Assembly (NCBI GenBank): GCA_050084985.1
Contig: JBITNC010000002.1
Location: forward strand, 11,842,001 to 11,906,000
Source of the DNA: Nageia nagi
Taxonomy: Eukaryota > Pinophyta
Direction of reading: 5' to 3'
DNA length: 64,000 nt
Under the pieces are notes generated by a model. That model saw nothing but the letters and a program-made list of their open reading frames with translations. It had not been told where the DNA came from and did no database searches. This document shows, piece by piece, positions 10,301 through 21,700 of this stretch (its first letter is position 1; the number at the start of each line of letters is the position of its first letter). Both the position numbers and the translations under genes were made by a program.

Positions 10301-12608
10301 ATGAGACCAAATTCTTTACTATCTTAATCTGCATACCTTATCTCTTTTGTCACACACTTCTTGAATTTCCCATACATAATAGGAAGTTGGAGTAGAAGGA
10401 ATTCTGAATGCATTATAGAATAACTAGGAAAAGTATAAGCGTATATGTTTTTGGGACTTCTACATTGTCCTGTAGATAATTTAGGTTTTCTTATACACTA
10501 GGATTGCTAGTAGAAATTTGTAAATATTGCAACTCAGTATTATGTTGCTTTCTTTCACAAATGCTAGGTGTTTTGGTTAAATCATGAGAACTGAATAACT
10601 CATGTTGGAGCCCAAATATACATAATCAGGAAATGTGAAGTATTATAACATCATAGCTTGAAAATTTTGAATTTAGTTTAAAACAAATGACAAGGTTAAT
10701 ATAATGAATAGCTTGCTATCGAATAGTTCATAAAAAATTGCAAAGCTTATCTCCACTTAGCCTCCTATAGAAATGCTAAGTAAATGACAAGGTTAATATC
10801 TTTTGATTTTAGGTACCTTATCAATTGTGAGATTCATGGAGATAGTATATCTTTGGCTTTTACCTCAAGGAAGCAATTAAAGCTATTACCATATCTTTTG
10901 ATATTAGGTACCTTATCAATAATGAGATTCATGGAGATAGTGTATCTTTGGCTTTTTCCTTAAGGAAGCAATTAGTCACAAGCACTATAATATGCATGTG
11001 ATCTCCAAAGATTCCAAATGATTTACTTCTTTCTTCTCTATTCTTTCTTTTGTTAGAGATAGAAAGTGGCACTTTGAGGCTATTAAGACTTAGGTTGATG
11101 AGAAACTAATGTGAACATGTCTCTCTTCATATGTTGCTACTAGTGAAACTAATGACACCATGTCTCTCTTCCTATTGCTTCTAGTGTCGTGATCCTCCCT
11201 AGTTAGGTAGGGTGATGAAGTCCCCTCGCTCTTTGCCAATCCATGCCAACTTCCTTGTCTTGTTTACCATGCACTTTAAATGTACATGCATTATCATGTA
11301 CATATCATCTTCTACAAGATCCTTTGTTTTGGATGGAAGACAAATCTGAGTGTCATGAGATGTATCCCCCTAAGATTGCCCAACTAGGTCCACTGAATTG
11401 CAGTCACTCTCTAACAAGCATTATCATATTATGTACAAGCTTTTTGCATGTTGATTGATGAGGACAATGTACAACCTATTTTTCAACACTAAAATACATC
11501 CCACTTTGCCTTATGCATTGTTCTTTTTGGAGTTATTACATATTAGTCAAATGCTTATTGTATATGTTTTCATTCAATTGTCTTCATCTTTTTATTTTTT
11601 TGATAAAATGCCATTTTTCGGTTCCTACAATTGATTTTTATAAACATTCATTTTTTTGTCGAGTCACATAGTCCTACAACAATAAATTTTATTCCTTCCT
11701 TAGACTAATTGACCCTAATAACCACCTTCACACTTTGCCAAATATGTATAATCTATACCAAAGATAGCAAATGTCGATTTAGTTGTGTAGTTATGATAAT
11801 CACCACAAAGTTCCCTGATCCTTGTTTTGACTTACTTTCCTAATCGCTATCTCATTCACACAAACATGGAATCAAGTAAACATGCTGCTTTGGGTCCGTT
11901 CAAGTTCAACATCATACTGCATAGAGAAAACTCTCTTGCAGTTGCACATTCTAATTGTTTTTCCTTAGCAGAGAATTGAATGGTAGTACAAATTGTTGCC
12001 TATGGCACCCCTATAGTAATATCTTCTGGTCTGTTACTTTGAATAAAACATCATTATGGCATGATGAACACACGTTGCCAAGTCCCAACTTCACTTTCAT
12101 TTTCATGCAAATGAGACCAAATTCTTTACTATCTTAATCTGCATACCTTATCTCTTTTGTCACACACTTCTTGAATTTCCCATACATAATAGGAAATTGG
12201 AGTAGAAGGAATTCTGAATGCATTATAGAATAACTAGGAAAAGTATAAGCGTATATGTTTTTGGGACTTCTACATTGTCCTGTAGATAATTTAGGTTTTC
12301 TTATACACTAGGATTGCTAGTAGAAATTTGTAAATATTGCAACTCAGTATTATGTTGCTTTCTTTCACAAATGCTAGGTGTTTTGGTTAAATCATGAGAA
12401 CTGAATAACTCATGTTGGAGCCCAAATATACATAATCAGGAAATGTGAAGTGTTATAACATCATAGCTTGAAAATTTTGAATTTAGTTTAAAACAAATGA
12501 CAAGGTTAATATACTGAATAGCTTGCTCTCGAATAGTTCATAAAAAATTGCAAAGCTTATCTCCACTTAGCCTCCTATAGAAATGCTAAGTAAATGACAA
12601 GGTTAATA
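7175..12608. repeat. 1.81-kb segment in three tandem copies
   Basis: Copies run about 7175-8986, 8987-10797 and 10798-12608. Matching landmarks such as ATGCCAACTTCCTTGTCTTG recur at 7621, 9432 and 11243, exactly 1811 bp apart, and differences are only scattered substitutions and single-base indels. No transposon ends or protein domain are recognised inside the unit. The array ends 93 bp beyond the dehydrogenase stop codon, so the gene's 3' untranslated region probably enters the nearest copy. Near-identity implies recent unequal exchange or conversion. Confidence 0.95.
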
Positions 12609-12701
12609 TAGTGCGAAGTTTGCTCTCGAATAGTTTAAAACAAATGACAAGTCTTTAGGATTTACACGCTAAAGGAACAGGCAGGATAATTGCAGTCTGT
12701 T

Positions 12702-12789
12702 TTATATTCGGCTTGAATCCCTTCCAAAGATTGCTCTCTTTGTCCAATCAAAGATTACCAATACTCTTGTGCGCCAGCTAACTTGCTTA
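12702..12789 (-). CDS. NDB1: NDB exon h: C-terminal exon with stop
   Basis: Exon of 88 bp: T completing the Ser codon, then [28 protein letters not shown] and TAA at 12704-12702. The acceptor is ACACAG. The C-terminal Ser-Arg-Ile is the invariant end of plant NDB proteins and a PTS1-like tripeptide. The family usually reads VVSDWTRRFIFGRD; here [14 protein letters not shown] is a mild divergence. Confidence 0.94.
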
Positions 12790-15700
12790 CTGTGTTACAC
12801 AATATGCAAATACGTGAGCACTAAAAACGAGCATCTGTAGCACAAAAGAAGTCCAACAAGAAAAGTGATATGACAGTAAAATGTTTGTAAAAGAGATCTA
12901 AACATGCCTGGCATAAACAGAGTACCAAAGCCATTGAGTGCTATGGCCTATAGAAATCCAGTCCCCAGGTAATTCTGCAGCTGTCTGTTCACCACCCAAA
13001 GGAGCAAATTGCCCAAAGTGCTTATACCTGTTTAGTACCAAGTTTTCTTAGTCTAGCATACTTGCTATTTTCTAGTTATTACAGAGTGTGTAATGGAATA
13101 AAATTGAGATTTCTATGAAAGAAAATCCTATTTTTCTATCATCCTATAAGAAAACTGTAAAGCAGTATTAATATATGGAAAGATGCCCCCAATGACCTAA
13201 ACATGGCCTCATTACACAAGTCATCAACCTGTCTCTTTCTTCTAGAGTTGAGATTGCCACACTACTTTGGCAAATGGTGCCAGCAAATACATTACTAGGC
13301 AAAATAACAAAAAAAAATGTTAAAACAGATTTTCTTGAGTCCAAGTGTAATTCTAACAGTTCTGAATAAAGAGAAAAACAAAACAGAACAACAAACACAA
13401 AATCATGTTAGTAAATATAAAGGTGTATTTCTTATATAAGTAATATAAATACAAGACATGGGCAATCCCTAAAGCAAGATGTACAATGCTTGAACTAATG
13501 ATCTTACTTCTTGAAAGAGGGCATCCTCATTGTCTATGAAGGTTTTCATACAACTGTTAGTATGCATATATTATTGTACACCTAAAAGAATAACGTCTTT
13601 GATAGTAAAGATAAAGTCAAAATGATATATCATCCTTGAATGCAAACTTAACTTGGAGAGTTTTATTTTTAGAAGACAAAATCAAAACAATATCTTGACT
13701 TATAGAATCTTCTCCTTCAGCATTTGACTAATAAGTTCAGTGCAAAGCTTATCTCCACTTAGCCTCCTATAGAAATGCTAAATAAGTTCAGCGTAAAGCT
13801 TATCTCCACTTAGCCTCCTATAGTTTGCCATACTCTGGGAGGATTGATTGTTGTAAATAGGAGATAAGAATTTTTATGGAGTTTTATAATACCATATAAA
13901 TTAAAAGAAAAAGAGATGCAATTTTGTACCCATACGTTGGTATCTATTTCTCACAAGCGAGTTGTTGCCCTTTTGCATGGCATCAGAGCAGCAAGGAGAA
14001 ATTTAAATCGGTTTAAGATCAATTCCACCTTTTTAGGGTTGGATAGCAATATTGTCAACCAGCTGCTTTAGATCAGACCATAAATAAAAAATCTTAATTA
14101 AGCAAACCGATAGCTATCTAGATCTAATACATCGACCATAAATTTTCATTCAATGGCTAGAGTGGGCAACCAAGATTGTTTTGATAATGATAAGGATGAT
14201 CCTAATGATGACCATGATTCTAATTTTAATTGTAGAGGGATGCATAACTTTTTATGAGTTCTTACCATGACAGGTTTCGGTTTTTGGTCCTGCTGTATTT
14301 CATGGAGAGAATATATTTTTGCTATTTATAATGCTATTTTCCAAGATGTTTGAGTTGAATTTGATTTCCTTGACAAAGGCTTTTTTTCCTTGAAGACCTT
14401 TTGAGAAAAAGTCATCCATGTTTTCAGAGAGCCTGGTGGTTATCGCATTGAGCATTACTATATAGATGCTTTCCTTTTCAGAATGATCTAAAATGACTTT
14501 ATTTAAGTCACATACCTAATTTACATAAAAATGTCAATTCGAGCCTACTTTGGGTTATTCTATCTAAATAAAAAACTTCTAATTTAGTGTTATCTCATGC
14601 ATGCGACATCCTTGGTAGGTCCACCTAGGTCAACAAAAAATTAGCTTTATCATGTCTATATAAAGCAAAAGCAAAAGCAAAAGACTTGTTTGATCATCTT
14701 ACAATTTCATATGCGAGGTTGTACATACTTCTAAAAGCCTTATCACTAAAATCTTCTACAAGATAAATCACATTCTTCCTAGTATTTCCTTAAACCAGAT
14801 TTGCACGTAGCAAAGCTGAATTTTACAAGGCATATTCCATATTTGCATGCCACTTCACAAGAGACATCAACCGAAGTCCCTTCTCAAAATTTCTCAAATT
14901 CCAAACATGTGTGTTTTGGACCTTGCCTCTCAAAATGTGGGGCCTTTTGGGACCTCTATCCCAAAACGTGGGTGATTTGACCCCTAAGCTAGATTGACCC
15001 CAAACCAAATCTAAGAATAGAATCCAACCCAATATCACCCAAATTTGCCATCCTTTTCCCTCAAGGATTCATCAACATTCCAAAACACCAAGATTTGTTC
15101 TTCAAGATTACAAACTATTTGTCAACCTACCTCTAATCCACAACCTCCATATAAGTCTCCCTTGTATCTCCTCTCCAAGCTTTTGCAATATCCTAGTCTT
15201 TTTTTGGTCTACAAATTGGTGACCTCAACCCTTTGTATTCTTTTTCACCAATAACCCTAGGTTTTTAATTTCCGCAGGGCATAAGGCCAAGCCAACTTCA
15301 AGAGGGACTTCTAGACAATTGACTGTATCTTCACACTCTATGCTATCATTGAGGAGGGTCGTCAAAGTCTTCCAAAGTCTTCAACTACTTTGTGGACTTT
15401 AGAAAGACCTTTGACACTATTATGCAACACATGCTTTTCCAAAAGCTATGTACCTTTGGCATCTCAACTACCTTCATTATTGCCATCATGAGGCTTTATG
15501 AAACAATCATCAATCGATTTAGGACTGCCTATTGATTCTTTGCATCTGTCTAGAGTACTATTAATGTTAAACAAGGATGCTATCTCTCACGAACTCTCTT
15601 TTGCACTTAGATTGATAACCTTAAGGATATTCTTCAAATGCAGACTCACATAGATGACGATTGTGCATGCTTCAAAGATAGTTGGATGCATCGCTTAGTT

Positions 15701-18700
15701 CTGTGTGACTAGATAGTTAGTAGTTAATCTTAGCAAGACTAAGGCCATGATCTTTAATACCACTTGGGATGGTCTCTCCAAATTTTAGTTCTCCTATAAA
15801 CGAGAGTTAATCGAGATCTCTACTACTCATTTAGGGGTTCAATTTTTTGGTCCATCTCTCAACTTGAAATCAACATCATAATCACATCTTTGCAAGGGAT
15901 ATACTTCAATTTCCATCCTAGAATGTTAGTGCTTTCAAACACACTTCCTAGATATTCCTTCAAAGCAATGCCTCTTCAATACAATTATTAGATCCACAAT
16001 TCTTTATGAATAAGAGAATTGGGGCCCCAGTTCATGATCTGTTGAGTGGACACATATCGAGAGGGTTCAAACTATCATGTTTTAGCACATGATTTAATGC
16101 AAACGAATAGTTCCTCAATGCATTGTTTAGGGCGAGTTTGTTAATCAACCACTCCATATTAACACTATGTTTAGGACTCACCTCTATGTATCATACCTCC
16201 ATCCAAATGTCACCATTCTTTGCATTGTATGGATATGAGGCTCCAACGTATGTGTATTTGACTTTTGGGATGGGAAGGTCCCAGAGGCCAAAGAGTTTTT
16301 GTAGGACAGCCAGGATATCTTGAGAGCTCTCAAAGAAAACATACAAGTAGCCCAAAACTGTCAAAAAAACTACGTTGATAAAAATAGGACAGAATGCACT
16401 TTTTAGGTGGGGGACATTGTAACATCTCCTTTTGACCAAAATTAAGGAAATTTGGGATCCTAGGTGTTCCTTTGTAAATAATTTGTTTTTGCATGTAGTA
16501 ATTTGGGATAGAATAATAATGGTCCTATGGACCCACATTGTGAGCCCCAAAGTGGGAAGTTTTCCTCCCAAGCTTAGGATGAATTATTTATTGTTAATTT
16601 GATGTACTTGGAGATGGAGTTCGCCATAGGTTTTGGATGGTTGATTAGACTTCTTCATTGGATAGAGTAGCTCGTGGGAAACGTTTTGATAGGTTATATG
16701 ACATGGTTTCATCAAGAAAGAGTTATGGCCTTTCTAAGTTCACTAGTGGGACCAGTCTTCCATACTGTGTTCGCGCACAAAAATCCGGGAACATCTCCAT
16801 ATTAACCCCTTGGAGTGTGACATCCCTCTCCTTGGGATATGAGTTTGTTAGTGATGGTATTTAGGTGTGAGTCTAATAGTTAAGAGTAGATTTAGTGCAT
16901 TATAATGGGGGCCACTTGTATGAGTTGTAATACATGATTCCAAGGCAATTCATAATTGTAAATGCAATATTAGACTCAAATAGTGCGGTGTTGCATATCT
17001 AGCTAGTGGATCTTGTAATATGGACCACTAAATGTGATTATTGGCATCCCTAGGCAGCTTTGGATTAGAGAGGCATATGCATGATACCTAAGAGCATTGG
17101 GGAACACATCTAACCCCACGTTTGGGCATTTAAGGGCCTCTAGCAGGCTAACGTTGGATTTGGAGGTTGAGTGATGACTTCTAGGTAAGATCTAGATCCA
17201 TGGAATGTTATATAAGGCGTTGGAGCATCATTGCTGAGATATGTTGATTTTGATATAGAAACCCCTTCTTCTCTTTGGAGTCACCAAAGACTTGGCAGCA
17301 TCAAGCACCATTGGGCGTGTAGAGCAGGGAGAGTCCAGGAGGCTTGGAACACCTTCTGACTAGCAATTGAGGTGTTTGTTCGTGCTGTGAGGTTGCCTTG
17401 CCCTAAGGTGTCCATAGCGGTCAACATCTTTGAATCCATCTGGTGCCATTCCGGTATTGCACTTGTTATTTTCGCTGGGAGCTAACCTATGAGGAAGCCC
17501 TTCAGTGAGGCATCCACAGATTTGATAGAGTGTGATTGTTCTGCAACATATCTGCATTAGCAATTCAATTTGCACATTGGTGTGCCCTAGTTGGCTCCTT
17601 GGAAGCCAACGTTGAGCCCTGGAGGGCATGGTATTGCTTGTACTCATTATTTCTCTCTTAATGAAGCATTGTGGCACACTTGATCTCCCAATTTTGTCTC
17701 ATATTTTGGTGCATTTGATGTAATCTTTCTTCCTTGTGTTTGACATTGGGCAATTGAGGTGTTATTTGTAGAGTGAGTTGATGAGCTTTTTGGCACATTT
17801 TTGTACATGTTTGATGCCCTAGATTAGTTCATGGTATGCCTAGGAGCATAATTTGATATTCATTATTTATTGTTTGGCTGATATTTGCGTTGGAGAATTA
17901 TTTGGGATTTTATAGACATGGTTTACTTAAGGCTACAACCATACAGGCAATCCACGTTGAAAGGAAAGGAAGCAAATAAATTGAAGCCACGTTTCTATGG
18001 GCCCTACAAAGTCCTATGCAAGGTAGGAGAGAGCCTACGAATTGGAACTGCTGATAGGGAGCAAGATATATAGTAGATTCCATGTTTCTTGTTTGAAGGT
18101 CATAGGGAAAACCATAACACCTTCACCAGAGCTACCACCCTTGTGCAAAGAAGGGAAGTTGATCCTCATACTGAAATGCATATTGGAGACCAGGGAGCGG
18201 AAGTTATGTTCCTGAACAATCAAAGAACATTTAGTTAAGTGGAAAGACTTACTAGATGAGGAAGTCACATGAGAAGGTTCAAAACTTCTTTCCCATCCAA
18301 CTTTGAATTGCTTGGGGACAAGCAAAACGGGAGGGTAGGGTTTGCCATGTGCCTTTTCTCCATCCATGCCTTTTGACACATGTAATGACCCATGGGGGCC
18401 ACTAGGAGCTTGACGTCCACCTTTAGGGGACGTTTGGGCACAAAGTAAAGTAACTTAGGAGTATTTTTGATAGTTAGGAGTGATTTTCATAGTTAGTGGT
18501 GTTTTATTGTTTATTGCACTTGTACTTAGATAATTATTGTAACAAAGCAATGGGCATGTAAGGAAAATTGTGAGCCCCAAAGTGGGACGTCACCCTCCTC
18601 GGATAGGTAGAGTCATTTAATGTTATTTTATTTAAGAATAATGGTCCAACAGCTTGATTGTACTCATCTCGAGGTGGAATTCTAGCGCCAAGCTTAGGAT

Positions 18701-21700
18701 GACTCCTTGTTGTAAATGCACCTCATCCTAAGATCCCCATGCATAGATTCTTGTGGGGCTCCACTAGCATGGATTCCTAGGCAAGATCTAGGCCACCCAG
18801 TGAGACATCTGACTATTAAGTGGCTTGACATATCTTTTGGAAGGTAGCTTTTGATCATATTTATCATCTTTCTTTTGAAGTGTGATGTGGAGTCATCTCT
18901 TGGGCCTCTTATTGATGAAACCCTGTAGAAGAAGGATTCAGTGGGAAGTAGCCCTCAATAGATTTGGCTAAGGACGGAAACCCTTAGTCATTGGTTACTT
19001 CAATTATTCAATTCCAGACGTAAGCCTTTCAAGAGCATTTTGACATTATTGAGGGTTTGATTAGGCTTCTTTAGCTAGACGTCAAGCCTATTTGTGGCAA
19101 CTTGCATTGTACTTGATCCATTTGGTGATGTATTGAGGCATGCGCCCTTGGATCCCACCTTTTGTGTCAAATTTGAGCATCATTATGTGACGTTGGCATT
19201 TTTGCATTGTTTTTGAGTTTGGAGAGTGCCCTAGCTAGTTCATTGGATTTTTTGCCTTCCCAATTTTGGCATAGCAATAATTAAGGCACATCGCATTTCA
19301 TCCAGAAACGAAGGAGATATTGCATTTTGAAAATGGCCTCCGGTAGCCTGCTTTTATAATTGCGCATCCTAGGGACAAGTCGGCCATGATAATAATGTTT
19401 TTATTTCCTAGAAGGTCGGTTAGGACATGTTTGATGAGGTTTTGATGATGTTTGGAAGCGTATAAAGGCAAGAGGAGCGCACCACTTCTAGATATGCTTT
19501 GAGAATGTGAATCTTTGATCTTCTGAGTAAGGAATGTGCCCTTCTCACCCTTCTAAGGTCTAGGGATGTGCCCAAAACATTACGAGTGGCCTTGGAGCAT
19601 CTTGGAGACTTCATTCATCATTTCATATCAAAGTTCAAAATTACGGGATGCGCCAATAATCATTTGGCCTGGTTTGGAGATTAATCGTTTACTCAGCAAA
19701 AACTCAGATTAAAATCGGCAAAAAAAAACTGTAACAGAAATTTATATTTCTATGTGTGTCTATATATATATATATCAATTTATATGCAAAACTATTGACA
19801 ATTCAGTCCCAAAAACAGAAGCAAAGTGTAGTGAGATTAATACAACAGAAGTATGGTAGACAAAAGCTAATTTCATTAATAAAAGACTGCATTACAGTTT
19901 GCCAACAGCATTACGTATTACTACGTTACTAAATACCAAAAAGTCTTCTTAGTAGCATATTGTCAACATAAAAAATTGAAATAGATAAGGATGAGTTTGT
20001 GATCATCTTTCCAAAAAACAAAAAAAGTTTGAACACATCAACAATATGCTCTCTTTCTAGCCTTCCCTTTCTCTCTTGCTGCTGCCCTAGCTGCCCTAGA
20101 TCCTAGTGGTGCACTAAATGAGCCTATAATGTCTTCAAATTGACTTTGAGTCTCTAAATCATAATCTTCTTCAATCACATTTTCAAGATGCCTCTCTAGG
20201 TGCTCTAATCCATCCCCCTCCAAACATTCATCTTCATTATCGCCATCATTTCTGATCCATTCATTTGAGGGATCAATTTCATCTAAATCGATTGGCTCCC
20301 ATCACTCCCTTCAATTTTTTGATCCTAAGGCTGAGGTTGTGATATACATATATAAGCTTGTTCAACCTCTCTTGGGCCAATCTATTGCACCTTTTGGAGT
20401 GTATTTGCTCAAATACACTCAAATTGCGCTCACATCCAGAAGTGCTGCAAGGTTGGGACAAGATGCGAATAGCTAATTGTTGCAAAAGTGGGTATTTGGC
20501 ACCAAAAGACTCCCACCACACAGCTGCAATTCAATAAATAAGGCTGATATTAGATTACCATCTTTATTAAATCAAAATTCATTAAAAAACTCAAAATGAA
20601 CATTGAGAATCATGAGTTAAATTTGGAATTTCAGTTTCCCTTGATGTGATGCAAGCAATACTAGAGAAGAGGTCGCCCTCCACACCCCTATACATGGTCA
20701 ACTCTTTTTGTATTTGCTGCACTTTTTGTGGATCATGGCCAACCATCCTCTCAAGGCACAAATAGAGTCCACTAGAAATTTCACCATCAGCCTCAAAATT
20801 AGTTTCATCAACAAAGTAGTATTTGGGATTGAGGAAATACATTGTAGCATGAATTGGCTTGTGGAGTTGCCCATTCCATCTTCTATCTATCAACTCTCAA
20901 AGTGGCATATATTTGGCTGTTATTCCCTTGTAGAAACTCTTGATGCACTCTTTGGCCTTTTCCATGGCCTCATACAAGTACCCCATTAGAGATTTATTTG
21001 CACTCTCAACAAGTCGTAGAACTCTCACCAAGGGTTCTGAAATCTAAATAATAATAAAAACAACAATTAATTAATAACAAAATCAGCAATTAAATAGGAA
21101 CTAAAATCAGCAATTAATTAATTAATTTAAGAAGTTTAGAGCTAACCTAGACGATTTCATGTGCGGTGTTCCAAAAGCCATCATCAAACACAATGCTTGT
21201 ACACACATGGCTTTCAACACGTGCTCCACTCTGACTGGTGCCATTCATCGGAAATGAACATCCTCTTCACTCCCGCCCTTCTAGAAAAAAGGCTTTGAAG
21301 ACTGACAAAGTTGGTAGCAAATCGTGTGACTCCAGGTTGCATGATGTCCTTTCCTTTTGTGTTCTTCCTCAACAAGTTAAGAATCCAGGAGTGGTTATAG
21401 ATGAATTTGGTGAGTTTTCTAGCATTGGATACACACTCCTTTAGCCAAGATAATTTTCCAATATCAAGTCTATGCAATGGGCTGCACAAGGTGTTCCAAA
21501 TATTGAGGGAAAGTTTTCCTCAATAAGTTTTCCTGCATTTACATATGAAGTTGCATTATCGATAACAACTTGGACCACATTTTTTGGTCCAACCTCCAGT
21601 ATCACCGCCTACAACAGCTCATAAAGAGTTCTACCACTTTTCACTTTATCTGAGGCATCCACTGACCTCAAAAAAACAATGCCTCTTGCTGAAGCAACCA

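Noticed and set aside
12895-12907. NDB protein ending by read-through of exon g
   Set aside because: It would lose the C-terminal block found intact 118 bp further on, with a perfect phase match through a GC-AG intron.
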